A stretch of DNA of 64,000 nucleotides from contig OZ034971.1 of NCBI GenBank assembly GCA_964030785.1, positions 40,256,804 to 40,320,803 of the forward strand, given 5' to 3'. The translations under genes and the position numbers were made by a program. Of the stretch, positions 36,701 to 43,667 are shown piece by piece. The notes beneath the pieces are model-generated. The model was given only the letters and a program-made list of their open reading frames with translations. It ran no database searches and was not told the origin of the DNA. Origin of the DNA: Siderastrea siderea. Taxonomy: Eukaryota > Cnidaria > Anthozoa > Scleractinia > Rhizangiidae. Each line of letters begins with the position of its first letter. The first letter of the stretch is position 1.

Positions 36701-37942
36701 GGTCTTGCTGGAATGGGCTTCGAAACACGCGGGTCCAAAAAAGTCCCGATGACACGACTCGCAACGTTGAGTGGCTTTCAGGTGTCGGGGGTAAGCATAT
36801 TGAAAGTCTGGACAATCTTTCTGTCGACAGGCTCCACACAACTTGGTTTTGGTGCATCGATGACTTCCCTCGGTGTTGTAGGGTTTCCAACAATCCGCAC
36901 ACACATAACTGGTCCCGAAAAACCCCGGCAATTTGGTGATGACATCATAATGGTCTTGGTTGTGCAACAGGATCAGTTGTTTGTCAGAAAGGGGTCCAAA
37001 CGTCGTGATGTGGAACGATCGCTGTGCATCCACCAGGATGATCTGGTAACCGGTGAGGGACGGAGCCTTGCTGAAAGCCGTTAAGGCGTCATAGCTGCAA
37101 GGACCGAAGGGTACCTGGGCTTCATTCTGGAGGTCCAGAGCTAGGGTTCTCTGCAGGGATTTTCCTTGTCGGATGCTGCTCCATTTCGGGTGCTGGTCCA
37201 CGCGAGCTTTGGCGAGCACGAGGGCTCTGGCACAACAGAGCTCATCATCATTTTGGATGCGGATGACCGACCGTTTGTTGGTTGTCAACATGGTCATGGT
37301 AGGATGGCCGGGTTTCCCACGACGGGGTTTGCCGGTGCCTTGAGGAGCATGATGAACTTGAGTGATGGAGACTTGAAAGGAGTCATCCATTTCAAATTGT
37401 TCGTTGCTGTTGAGGGCTTGGGCTAAACGTTGGAACAGAGCTTCCACCCGTTCTGTGTCTCGACGCCATTCACCTGCACGTAATCCCCACCCCTGAAAAT
37501 TATTGTGCAGGCGATCGGATGCTATGGTAAAGTAGAGGCGATCTTGATCGTGGAGGTCGGGGGTGGTGGTTAACACTTGATCGACGGCTCGACGTAATCC
37601 ATCTTGCAGAGCTTGGGTTATATTTTGACCTGGCATCAAGTTCCCCCTTTGACGTAACTGGGTCTTGAAATGACGTTCTTGTACCCCCATGCGATCACTC
37701 TTCCGATTCACAAAAGGTTCTAAGTCAAATTGGAAGGTAACTTGCGCAGAGGGATCCAATCCACCCCCGCTTTGTTCCCATTGGTTCAAGGCCTCTTGAC
37801 AAATGTCGTCGTCACTGTCCGCCATGTTTTCGGTGCAAATCAAAGGCCCCATACAGGAATTGGTGTCGTCTTCTGAATCAGAGATGTTCAAACCGAGTCT
37901 AGCGAGGCCGCTTGGCCCCGCCACATTCTCTTGTGAGGACAT
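33782..37942 (-). CDS. polB: Protein-primed family B DNA polymerase
   Basis: This 1386-residue replicative polymerase copies the element from its ends, with a protein primer rather than an RNA primer in this family. The N-terminal half holds a Cys/His-rich zinc-finger region (about 345-480) and a basic KKRKRTRQK stretch that is a likely nuclear localisation signal. Exonuclease motifs follow: ExoI FFDIEAM (about 523), ExoII AHNFQGYDG (about 582) and ExoIII YCSSDVRLL (about 711). Polymerase motifs are A DVTSLYP (about 960), B KLMLNSMWGKFG (about 1148) and C YFDTDS (about 1245). All catalytic acids are present. A TATAAAA lies 35-41 bp upstream of the ATG (37977-37983), giving a very short leader. 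Length and motif order fit Polinton polymerases. Confidence 0.97.
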   Translation of the reverse strand: MSSQENVAGPSGLARLGLNISDSEDDTNSCMGPLICTENMADSDDDICQEALNQWEQSGGGLDPSAQVTFQFDLEPFVNRKSDRMGVQERHFKTQLRQRGNLMPGQNITQALQDGLRRAVDQVLTTTPDLHDQDRLYFTIASDRLHNNFQGWGLRAGEWRRDTERVEALFQRLAQALNSNEQFEMDDSFQVSITQVHHAPQGTGKPRRGKPGHPTMTMLTTNKRSVIRIQNDDELCCARALVLAKARVDQHPKWSSIRQGKSLQRTLALDLQNEAQVPFGPCSYDALTAFSKAPSLTGYQIILVDAQRSFHITTFGPLSDKQLILLHNQDHYDVITKLPGFFGTSYVCADCWKPYNTEGSHRCTKTKLCGACRQKDCPDFQYAYPRHLKATQRCESCHRDFFGPACFEAHSSKTHAGKPVTGLETSVCSQRHRCAECYQQNVGLSRIQRHLCKHVDCPSCHQYVHADDHRCFIQRAPKPQDQKKRKRTRQKGPGAKRGAAAAAEPPASSEDEDEQDLPPLHVFFDIEAMQPQGKHIANLVVAETEDKDEPKPFPGATCIRDFLEWLDTLTLNDTRQVNVIAHNFQGYDGYFIIQEYYSENRIVQQLRNGCKLLEITHDRIRFIDSMSFFQMPLSAFPKTFGLTELCKGYFPHKFNIPKHQHYVGILPSRDYYMPESMSLEGRQAFETWHQQQRDQGVVFHFQEELLAYCSSDVRLLKQGCLTFKRMFEDLTGFNPFDHVTIASACNRDLRMNRMIPNSIASEPAGQKGWRNNNINQSIPALEWLTWCDHQLRQRALQDLNPDDLLASTNPEPHHHQYIQHVRNQGEYKIPGTKIFVDGYCRDTHTVYEFQGCFTHGCPTCYPHRYEKHPRNYDRTMQDLYDVTQDKVQKLTNQGYNVIQIWGCQWDHLRDTHPEIDSFVRELNFIQPLEPRDAFCGGRTNAIKLYHHITPGQKIHYIDVTSLYPWVNKKSTYPKGHPTIYYLPGHTDIHQYFGLIQCKVLPPRELYHPVLPYRHDNKLLFPLCARCVEEEMDKPLLDRSYHCPHTDEQRALTSTWCTPELYKAVEFGYQVQYIYEAWHFEETCEGLFADYVNTWLKIKQEASGWPKADMTEEQKQLYIEQYFLHEGIQLEYNNIKKNPGLRTLAKLMLNSMWGKFGQRLNKTQIQAFDDPHAFHCFLDSDALDVRHVTVINEQTVEVHYQNQKEDIRVSPNLNIFVACFTTCHARLKLYDALERLGERVLYFDTDSVIYLEETPTQFKPVLGSYLGDFDSELDDKEYIQEFVSGGPKNYGYTTNKGKVECKVRGFRLNSEGHTQLNFDIMRQNVKDEIKKPLPNPRQNQVINSHQIVRNPKNYQLYTQPSSKFYQLVCNKRVIDPNTFKTYPYGYQ

Positions 37943-38254
37943 GATCAGATGAACTCACTGGAGATCGGGGCTCTGTTTTTATAGAGATCCACGCAAAGTA
38001 TTGTGGTCTCTCTAAGGGGGGTTCCACGCAAAGTATTGTGGTTTCTCTAGGTGAGGATGACCAAACAGAGCACGGGATGCCTAGGGGAGCCAATCACTAA
38101 ACAGGGTGCCCCACTAGAGAGGGGGTGCCCTAGGGAGGGGTGGGACGGGGTGGGGGGACCCCCCTCCCCCCTCTCTAGTTAGGACCCCTGGTGCATCACG
38201 GGAACGAATGAGAGACTATAAAACAGATCGCCCCTCGAGGTCAGTCATCTCAAA
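37943..38254. promoter_or_regulatory. Divergent promoter region between polB and the plus-strand early-type genes
   Basis: TATA boxes face both ways: TATAAAA at 37977-37983 (minus, for polB) and at 38217-38223 (plus, for 38255). Between them a 35-bp direct repeat of CCACGCAAAGTATTGTGG with TCTCTA occurs twice (37989 and 38024). A similar CACTATGGTCTATCTAAGG lies near 54101, upstream of the minus-strand gene on the right. C- and G-rich tracts fill 38100-38180. Confidence 0.75.
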
Positions 38255-38692
38255 ATGGACTCTAGTGTAGACGACCTGTTGAACAAGTTCGAGAAGTTTG
38301 AAGTCGAAGAAATTTTAAATGAGGTTAAGGAGTGGAGGCTCGAGGACGGAGACATCCGAGAGTTTGGGGAAGAGTTGTTGGAAGAAAGGAGGAAAAGGAG
38401 GGAGCTCGCCCAAGCAGCCCAAGCAGCACGCCACACGTACATTGAACAGCACTGGAACCCGGGCTGTTACCCGCAAATCACCACCGCGTGGTACATCCGG
38501 GGCCTCGACTTCTGCTGGACCAACTGGCACCACCAATTCAAGAGGCCCCGGACACCCCCACCAGCGCCTCATGGGTGGCCCCGGACATCCCCACCAGCAC
38601 CGCCCCCCTCGCCCGAGGTCTCCCGAAAGAGAGGTCCGCCGCAGTCACCGTCGCAGACCCCCAGTGAATTACCAAGAAAACAACGACGATGA
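38255..38692 (+). CDS. Unknown protein, upstream frame of an overlapping pair
   Basis: 145 codons with a good start context (AAAATGG) 32 bp after a TATA box. The first 60 residues form an acidic then basic helical segment (DLLNKFEKFEVEEILNEVKE), followed by a Trp-rich patch (AWYIRGLDFCWTNWHHQF) and a Pro/Ser-rich basic tail. From 38319 it overlaps a second long frame shifted by one base. No family is recognised. Position at the divergent promoter beside polB suggests early expression and a regulatory role, by inference. It could also be the first exon of a spliced product joined to the second frame. Confidence 0.65.
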   Translation: MDSSVDDLLNKFEKFEVEEILNEVKEWRLEDGDIREFGEELLEERRKRRELAQAAQAARHTYIEQHWNPGCYPQITTAWYIRGLDFCWTNWHHQFKRPRTPPPAPHGWPRTSPPAPPPSPEVSRKRGPPQSPSQTPSELPRKQRR

Positions 38693-39506
38693 CCTTAACG
38701 ACGACGATGACCTTAACGACAGCGACTCAAACGACAATGACCTTAACGACAGCGACTCAAACGACAATGACCTTAACGACAGCGACTCAGACGACGATGA
38801 CATCCTGGCAGAATTAGCAGAGCTCAGGGCGAAACAAGAGCGACGACGGGCGCAGCAAAAGGCTAGCAGAGCCAGGCGCAAGGCCAGAAAGGCAAAAGGT
38901 AACCCCCCGGTAAGCGTTGAGGACGACGTTTACCAGCAAGTGGCCAAGCTCCGTGCCAAAGAAGCCCGACGACGGGCGCAGCGACGGGCTGAGAGTGATA
39001 GGTACCGGGCCAGACACCGCGACCGAATAGCAGCCTACCAGAAACAGTACTATGCCCTGAATGTAGAACGACTCCGGGCCTATAAAAGAGAATACTACCG
39101 TTCGAAAGCAGGTCGGCAGTGGCAGCAACAATACAACGCGAGAAAGCGTGAGGCCGCTGCCCTCACAAGGGCCATGGTTCGAAAGAGAACGGAGGAGAAA
39201 CGCCAAGCCTTAGGGCCCCTCAAATTAACGGTCACGGTGGAGGATTTTATGTCGGACTTTTGCCATACCCTGTCGCCCAGCCCTGAGGATGCCATGGATC
39301 AATCTAGTACCCTCATGAACATGGATTCGGGGATCGTTCATCCCCTGGATCATTCCGTAGGTGACGAATCTTCTTGTGACATGTGGGACGATGGGAAAGG
39401 ATTTTTAGACAATTTACTCGATGACTTGTCCTCGGACGAGTCTTTGTTGGACTTTGTAAATGACATGATGGAGGAGGAATTTGATTTGGATGACTTTGTC
39501 AGTTAA
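38319..39506 (+). CDS. Basic-region and acidic-tail protein, second frame of an overlapping pair
   Basis: 395 codons from ATG 38319, a weak start context. The overlapped first 120 residues are low-complexity and may not all be translated. After them come an acidic Asp/Asn/Ser repeat (38691-38800), two Arg/Ala-rich helical repeats (LRAKQERRRAQQKA and LRAKEARRRAQRRA), a Tyr/Arg-rich basic region, and a strongly acidic hydrophobic C terminus (DLSSDESLLDFVNDMMEEEF, then DLDDFVS). This resembles a DNA-binding region plus an acidic transcription-activation domain. I infer a regulator. Expression could use leaky scanning, splicing or frameshifting from the 38255 frame; the sequence alone does not decide. 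Confidence 0.7.
   Translation: MRLRSGGSRTETSESLGKSCWKKGGKGGSSPKQPKQHATRTLNSTGTRAVTRKSPPRGTSGASTSAGPTGTTNSRGPGHPHQRLMGGPGHPHQHRPPRPRSPEREVRRSHRRRPPVNYQENNDDDLNDDDDLNDSDSNDNDLNDSDSNDNDLNDSDSDDDDILAELAELRAKQERRRAQQKASRARRKARKAKGNPPVSVEDDVYQQVAKLRAKEARRRAQRRAESDRYRARHRDRIAAYQKQYYALNVERLRAYKREYYRSKAGRQWQQQYNARKREAAALTRAMVRKRTEEKRQALGPLKLTVTVEDFMSDFCHTLSPSPEDAMDQSSTLMNMDSGIVHPLDHSVGDESSCDMWDDGKGFLDNLLDDLSSDESLLDFVNDMMEEEFDLDDFVS
38691..38800 (+). repeat. 30-bp tandem repeat inside a coding region
   Basis: The unit AATGACCTTAACGACAGCGA(CTCAAACGAC) occurs three times, at 38706, 38736 and 38766, preceded by partial units. It encodes an Asn-Asp-Leu-Asn-Asp-Ser-Asp-Ser repeat in the 38319-39506 protein. 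The repeat keeps frame, so it can vary in number without breaking the gene. Confidence 0.9.
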
Positions 39507-39783
39507 ACCCTCCTCGTCTTTGTATGTTTTGGCAGAATCGTCTCAGTATTTTGGAAGAACATCCGTGTCATGGCAGAACATTCGTATTAGTATTTGTGAC
39601 AACTCATCAATCAAAATGACAAAAGTGACATTGTTTTTTATTTTTTATCAGGAGTGTCTACATCACAAGGGGTTTTGTCTCGCCAATCCTGCTTGAGACT
39701 CAACACGAACTACAGAAGACTACCGAACTGCAGAATAACAATGTGACATTTTCATTTTTTGACTCAACATGTTAATTAAATGA

Positions 39784-40143
39784 TTACAATTTCAAACGTT
39801 TCTTGGCTTGCATGATTTTCTTGACCACCCGTTCCGTCTTGTTTTTCTTGCCGGGTAATCGATCAATGGCTTGGATCATCTTGGTATCGGCTTTCCATTT
39901 ATCTTGCAAATTCTTAGCACGGCTGTAATCAATGTCGTGTTGCTTAGCAATCTGGTCCAAGCGATTGATCCCGGGATCCCCACGTTTCAGACGTTTAGCC
40001 AAATGGGTGCCAGGTCCCATGTACTGATAACCGGGCCAATGAAATTCCTTCCCCGTTTTTGCAATCCATTTTTGGACATCCAAGGCCCCTCCTCGTTGGG
40101 GGCGTTTCCGTTTGATACCCCTTCTCCTCCTCTGGGTGGGCAT
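39784..40143 (-). CDS. Basic protein with parvovirus-type phospholipase A2 domain
   Basis: 119 codons. The N terminus is Arg/Lys-rich and ends in PQRGG (residues 15-19), similar to the small capsid-associated proteins of this element and to adenovirus-protease-type Gly-Gly sites. A compact PLA2 domain follows: a calcium-loop motif YMGPGT (41-46) and the catalytic helix with HDIDY (69-73), which has the HDxxY signature. In small DNA viruses such domains help particles leave endosomes by attacking membrane lipids; a similar role here is inference. The gene is last in the minus-strand block, only 2 bp after the stop of its neighbour. Confidence 0.85.
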   Translation of the reverse strand: MPTQRRRRGIKRKRPQRGGALDVQKWIAKTGKEFHWPGYQYMGPGTHLAKRLKRGDPGINRLDQIAKQHDIDYSRAKNLQDKWKADTKMIQAIDRLPGKKNKTERVVKKIMQAKKRLKL

Positions 40144-40145
40144 GT

Positions 40146-40814
40146 TTATTCACTGTCGTACTGCAAACGTCTCCGTCGGGGTTGTTTGGTTTTGGTCCAA
40201 TCTTCCCAACCGGGTAAGGGTTTCAATCGTTGCACTTCCCGGGAGACTCCTTTGCCTTTGCCTTTGCCTTTGCCTTTGCCTTTCGCGGCACCACTTTCGG
40301 TTAAATGCTTTTCCCAGGCCTTGCGTCGTTCTCGCACGGCTTCTAAACGCGATCGGATATCCCCTCGACTGGTGGAAGGTCTCTCTTCTCCTCGACTGGT
40401 AGAAGGTCTCGGTTCTCTCGCGCCTTCCCTGGTAGCAGGGGTAATGGTGGGTTTGGGAGCCGACGGACCTCCTTTTATCATGCGCTTCAACCATTGTTCC
40501 ACGGGCCCCGTCACCAAATCCCCGGCTTCTTCTTCTTCTTCGCCTGGTGGACCACCCGGGGCACCCGGGGCACCAACCCCCACCCCGCCAGGAAATTGAC
40601 GAATGCGTTTGGTTAACTTGATTAATTCTTGACTCAACGGTTTGGTTTGAGCATTGACCAGGGCGGGAGGTAATTGAGGGTTGGCTAATAACACATGTTT
40701 TTTGGCGGCGAGCGTGGCGGCTTTGTTCAACAAGGCATTTTCGGTGAGTTCTCCTTTGTAATATTGAATGAGTTGTTCCAAGTCCTTTTGGGGAATCATG
40801 TACACTTCGTCCAT
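40146..40814 (-). CDS. Conserved Polinton-type protein of unknown function
   Basis: 222 codons. The first 75 residues (MDEVYMIPQKDLEQLIQYYK start) are helical and of a kind I associate with many invertebrate Polintons. A Gly/Pro and Glu-rich linker, a Ser/Arg-rich part and a (KG)n run encoded by a hexanucleotide repeat follow. It overlaps the preceding gene by 19 bp and is followed after 2 bp by the PLA2 gene. Likely a structural or assembly protein, from position only. The same region has a longer frame in another phase, which lacks this start motif and which I reject. Confidence 0.7.
   Translation of the reverse strand: MDEVYMIPQKDLEQLIQYYKGELTENALLNKAATLAAKKHVLLANPQLPPALVNAQTKPLSQELIKLTKRIRQFPGGVGVGAPGAPGGPPGEEEEEAGDLVTGPVEQWLKRMIKGGPSAPKPTITPATREGAREPRPSTSRGEERPSTSRGDIRSRLEAVRERRKAWEKHLTESGAAKGKGKGKGKGKGVSREVQRLKPLPGWEDWTKTKQPRRRRLQYDSE
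40251..40283. repeat. Hexanucleotide repeat (CTTTGC)n
   Basis: About five copies of TTTGCC in a row on the plus strand encode a Lys-Gly dipeptide run in the minus-strand gene. Such repeats are prone to length change, here without shifting frame. Confidence 0.9.
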
Positions 40815-41026
40815 GTTCGTTGACTACAGTCGGGGCAAAGTTCCCCGTCTTCCTGGTCACGGCAACTCTTACAAAGACGGGCCCTCAAGATGTGTTGGTA
40901 CTCTCGATACAACAGGTGATATTTATGCTTCCAATAATGACACTCGTCTTTCCACTTGTCGGTGGCCCGATTGGCCTCTTGTAATAGAGTCATCCACGTA
41001 GGGAGGGTTAACGAACACATTGACAT
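40796..41026 (-). CDS. Small zinc-ribbon-like protein
   Basis: 76 codons from ATG 41026 (MSMCSLTLPTW). The first two-thirds are helical and rich in Trp/Tyr/His (KWKDECHYWKHKYHLLYREY). The C terminus has two Cys pairs, CKSC and CPDC, 11 residues apart, plus a final Cys, suggesting one bound zinc. It overlaps both neighbours by 19 bp. An earlier in-frame ATG at 41080 would deepen the overlap; I prefer 41026. Family and function unknown. Confidence 0.6.
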   Translation of the reverse strand: MSMCSLTLPTWMTLLQEANRATDKWKDECHYWKHKYHLLYREYQHILRARLCKSCRDQEDGELCPDCSQRTWTKCT

Positions 41027-41325
41027 AGCACCTCGTGAAGTCCTTGAAACAACCCTCGTCCTTTTTGTCGGACTAACCACTGACGACGTTTTTTGACGGA
41101 ATGTCGACGACGTCCCAAATCACGTAGTACCTTTTTATAGGGTTGAAGTTTAGCCAGCATGGGTGGGGTGACAGGAATCTTGTTTTTTAAAAAGTTCAAC
41201 ACCAGTTCACTCACAGCATTGATTTGATCGGCATTGGCATGTTGTAACAATTCTTGACGTTTGGAACCATTGGCTTCTTGTAACATGGACCGTAAAAACG
41301 GGAATTGACGTCGAAGACGTTGCAT
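41008..41325 (-). CDS. Conserved Polinton-type small basic protein
   Basis: 105 codons. A helical N-terminal domain (FLRSMLQEANGSKRQELLQH, then a hydrophobic LVLNFLKNKIPVTPPMLAKL helix pair) is followed by a basic linker (LGRRRHSVKKRRQWLVRQKG). The pattern resembles a protein found in many invertebrate Polintons, in which the basic linker ends in QKGG and is followed by a hydrophobic tail. Here the tail is short, and the next gene upstream (41329-41496) encodes a tiny QRGG-hydrophobic product that looks like such a tail. Possibly a capsid-associated protein, by inference. Confidence 0.7.
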   Translation of the reverse strand: MQRLRRQFPFLRSMLQEANGSKRQELLQHANADQINAVSELVLNFLKNKIPVTPPMLAKLQPYKKVLRDLGRRRHSVKKRRQWLVRQKGRGLFQGLHEVLCQCVR

Positions 41326-41328
41326 CCT

Positions 41329-41496
41329 TTATCGGTGACGACGACGATACCGTTGATTGGCTTTTTGAATCGTGCGTTTTATACGTTTATCCGTTTCCAA
41401 GGCCGCGGCTTTCCCCAATCCTACCATAGCGGGGACCAATAGATTTAAAAAACCGCCTCGTTGACGACGACGGCGTCGTCTTCTCCTCCTCACCAT
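41329..41496 (-). CDS. 55-residue Arg-rich protein with RGG-hydrophobic segment
   Basis: A very short gene from ATG 41496 to TAA 41329. It starts with about nine arginines, then QRGG at residues 12-15, then a hydrophobic FLNLLVPAMVGLGKAAA segment and a basic tail ending RRRHR. The layout is like the adenovirus core peptide pX/mu and like the 47054-47242 product of this element. It overlaps the preceding gene's end by 7 bp and ends 3 bp before the next ATG, which fits the close packing around it. Likely a DNA-condensing or membrane-active virion peptide (inference). Confidence 0.7.
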   Translation of the reverse strand: MVRRRRRRRRRQRGGFLNLLVPAMVGLGKAAALETDKRIKRTIQKANQRYRRRHR

Positions 41497-41816
41497 GCTC
41501 GACCTGTCAATAGACGTTGAAGGGCTTTGTCTTGTTTGATGGCATCCCGCGTCTCTTTATAGCCTTGACGGGTATTGCGTTTGAAATCTTGCCACCAACC
41601 CCCACCTCGTTGTCGTCGGTAATGTTGTACATTATCGGTAATGCCTTTCAAGGCTTGACCCCCTAATTTGCCTAAAGCCAGTCCAAACCCAGGCGCTGGG
41701 CCTGATAGAAACATACTCATGCCATGGGCAATTTTATCCACCAAACGGGGTTTGCGACGCATTAAAGCCCCTCCTCGTTGTTTCCTTTTTCTGCGTTGAC
41801 GTCGAAGACGTTTCAT
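41490..41816 (-). CDS. Basic RGG-motif virion-type protein (two RGG sites)
   Basis: 108 codons from ATG 41816, whose ATGA overlaps the stop of the upstream gene; a longer frame to 41828 begins with GTG and is not used. It has an Arg/Lys-rich start ending KQRGG, a hydrophobic middle (GMSMFLSGPAPGFGLALGKL), a second RQRGG, then WWQDFKRN and a helical tail. Two Gly-Gly sites fit processing by the element's own adenain-like protease, as for adenovirus precursor core proteins. The function is inferred. Confidence 0.7.
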   Translation of the reverse strand: MKRLRRQRRKRKQRGGALMRRKPRLVDKIAHGMSMFLSGPAPGFGLALGKLGGQALKGITDNVQHYRRQRGGGWWQDFKRNTRQGYKETRDAIKQDKALQRLLTGRAW

Positions 41817-42088
41817 TGGATACAACACTTGTTAGGTTTTTTGGCATAGCCTTTGTCGATCAACCAACTGTTGTACCCTTTGGTACCCCCTCGTCTTTTA
41901 TACGCTTGATATTGTTGTTTGTACCCCGATACCATCTTTCTCCCTTGGGCAGCACTCATTTGCGGTTTTTTCAAGGCTTTGACCAAATCACTTGTGACTT
42001 CATACCCCTTTTTCACGTCGACGAACCAAGGTATGCCTTCTCCTTGCTGGGTTCTTCTTTTTGTCCGTCTTCTTCTTCGGGGGGCCAT
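41813..42088 (-). CDS. Small basic protein with QGEG site
   Basis: 91 codons: an Arg-rich N terminus (MAPRRRRRTKRRTQQGEG), a helical middle (GYEVTSDLVKALKKPQ), a Tyr/Lys-rich part and a C-terminal Cys-Cys. The start overlaps the end of the two-helix membrane protein gene by 76 bp. No outside family is recognised. The basic start followed by a Gly-rich break is shared with several other small proteins here, so a capsid or core role is likely. Confidence 0.6.
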   Translation of the reverse strand: MAPRRRRRTKRRTQQGEGIPWFVDVKKGYEVTSDLVKALKKPQMSAAQGRKMVSGYKQQYQAYKRRGGTKGYNSWLIDKGYAKKPNKCCIQ

Positions 42089-42693
42089 GGTTCTAAGAGT
42101 GTGGGACTGGGAGGGAGCGGCTTTTTATGGATCCAATAGTCTTTGGGTCTCAAGGGACGAGGACATCCATCTACATAGCACAGGCCTTCCAAGGGTTGGT
42201 ACACAAAATGACCATGGTAATCTTGGACACATCGTTTGGGTAATGGAGGGGTGAAATCCACAATGGTATCATCCAAGGTTTGCATCTTGATTAAAAATCG
42301 TTCCAGATCCTCCAAGGGAATACCCCGCACATGGGTTTTCAATTCGGTCAAGGCTTTGGCATAGGTGGTAAACGCAAACCGACTCATGGTCACTTTAAAT
42401 CGGTATTGTTTAAAATCATTCCATCCTTTGACCACGGTGCCCACCGCCGCCAAACAGGCTACCAACGTACTGTTTTCCAAAAGGGGGCCCGCAATCATAC
42501 CGGCAGCCATCAGGAGTAAGGCCAACCCATTGAACAAGGCATTGATACACCTGTAATGATTCAACATTTTTCGATAACACCACCATTGTTGATGATAAAA
42601 GGCATACAAGGAATCCATGCGTTGTAATAATTCTGGGGGGAAGGGAAGACCATGTTGTTTTGATCCATTCAATAACGACACGACGGTTTTCAT
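42013..42693 (-). CDS. Two-helix membrane protein, SLATT-like layout
   Basis: 226 codons. A helical region with aromatic residues is followed by two close hydrophobic helices (about 50-69 and 73-90, broken by GPLLENST), then a charged amphipathic region (VKGWNDFKQYRFKVTMSRFA) and a Pro/Glu-rich tail with a short Cys pattern. Two helices followed by a long helical cytoplasmic part is the layout of SLATT-domain proteins, and similar two-helix proteins are common in invertebrate Polintons as I know them. It could be a virion membrane-interacting protein, or a membrane effector. I cannot separate these from sequence. Confidence 0.6.
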   Translation of the reverse strand: MKTVVSLLNGSKQHGLPFPPELLQRMDSLYAFYHQQWWCYRKMLNHYRCINALFNGLALLLMAAGMIAGPLLENSTLVACLAAVGTVVKGWNDFKQYRFKVTMSRFAFTTYAKALTELKTHVRGIPLEDLERFLIKMQTLDDTIVDFTPPLPKRCVQDYHGHFVYQPLEGLCYVDGCPRPLRPKDYWIHKKPLPPSPTLLEPWPPEEEDGQKEEPSKEKAYLGSST

Positions 42694-42695
42694 CT

Positions 42696-43628
42696 TTACG
42701 GCGAAACACGGGACGACGAGGTTTGTACGCTCGGTGCTCCTCCTTGTTTATAACTGGTCACAATGCTATTGGTCATGGTGACATTAGCAATTTCACGTCC
42801 TTGGGCCAACTGTTCTTGATCTTGTAACAGCATCCGTAAACGTCGTTGTAAATCCGCTTGACGCAAGGTACGAGGGGGTGGAGTCCGAGATCCTCGAGGA
42901 GTGGAGGGGGTGGAGGAAGGTGTCCTAGGTGAACCGGGGAAAAGTCGTCGTCGTCGTCGTCTACCACGTCGGCCACCACCACGACGGCCACCACCACCAC
43001 CACCACCACCACCACCACCTCCTCCACCACCACCACCACCAGCACCTCCACCACCACCAGCACCACCACCACCACCACCACCAGCTCCACCTGCTCCACC
43101 ACCAGCACCACCACCACCAGCTCCACCTGCTCCACCACCAGCACCACCAGCACCACCACGTCCACCACCTCTAGTCCTAGGACCACGACGTCCCCCACGT
43201 CCATTTCCACTTCCCCCACGTCCATTTCCATCACCCCCTGCACCCGCTGCTGTTCGACCACTTGGTGCTGTTCGCCAACCAGGTGGACTTCTCGGGGACT
43301 CCGGGGTGGTCTGGGGGCTATGGAATGAGGCTGAATGGGATGCTCGACTTCCTACCCCGGCTGGGGAAGAAGCCTGGGCAGGGGGTGCACCATCCAAATC
43401 GGGCCAGCTCGCGATGACGTCGGCAGGGGGGATGGATTCCATAAACTCCCAGAGGGGATCAGGGTGCATTTCCTCCATGGCGGCGTCGATAAGGCCTTGG
43501 TCTCCCGTCAAATACAAATCTTGCCAGGCCCTTGGGGACATTTGATTACCGCTGGCCGCTCCCACCCCCGCCGGGGACACGGTATCGTACGATTGCGGAG
43601 GTTGACGGTCATCGTCGTCATCGGCCAT
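42696..43628 (-). CDS. Gly-rich, RGG-containing protein
   Basis: 310 codons. An acidic start, a helical part with an AWQDLYLTGDQGLIDAAMEE motif, a Ser/Pro-rich region, about 75 residues of almost pure Gly/Ala with a few Arg, a run of arginines, and a C-terminal VTMTNSIVTSYKQGG motif of a type I associate with Polinton proteins. A TATAAAG at 43666-43672 lies about 40 bp upstream. The Gly run comes from a GGT/GGA-type simple repeat and may vary in length. Antisense proline-rich frames are artefacts of this repeat. Role unknown. Confidence 0.65.
   Translation of the reverse strand: MADDDDDRQPPQSYDTVSPAGVGAASGNQMSPRAWQDLYLTGDQGLIDAAMEEMHPDPLWEFMESIPPADVIASWPDLDGAPPAQASSPAGVGSRASHSASFHSPQTTPESPRSPPGWRTAPSGRTAAGAGGDGNGRGGSGNGRGGRRGPRTRGGGRGGAGGAGGGAGGAGGGGAGGGAGGAGGGGGGGAGGGGGAGGGGGGGGGGGGGGGGGGRRGGGRRGRRRRRRLFPGSPRTPSSTPSTPRGSRTPPPRTLRQADLQRRLRMLLQDQEQLAQGREIANVTMTNSIVTSYKQGGAPSVQTSSSRVSP
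42964..43160. repeat. CCA/CCT trinucleotide-rich tract
   Basis: A nearly continuous CCACCA/CCAGCA tract on the plus strand codes poly-Gly/Ala on the minus strand. It is the lowest-complexity piece of the element and the likeliest place for assembly error or length polymorphism. Confidence 0.9.
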
Positions 43629-43667
43629 GGTTGCTTTTCTCTTTTTACCTGTTCCAAAGGGGTGCCT

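Noticed and set aside
40150..40860. 236-codon minus frame overlapping the 40146-40814 gene
   Set aside because: It is out of phase with the gene having the MDEVYMIPQKD start, and reads low-complexity Arg/Gly/Ser with no conserved motif.
42964..43160. CRISPR-like array
   Set aside because: The spacing is a simple trinucleotide repeat without spacers, and the genome is eukaryotic.
42901..43545. Proline-rich plus-strand frame and a valine-rich minus frame (42773-43261)
   Set aside because: Both are alternative readings of the Gly-coding CCA/CCT repeat; stops are avoided only because the repeat has none.
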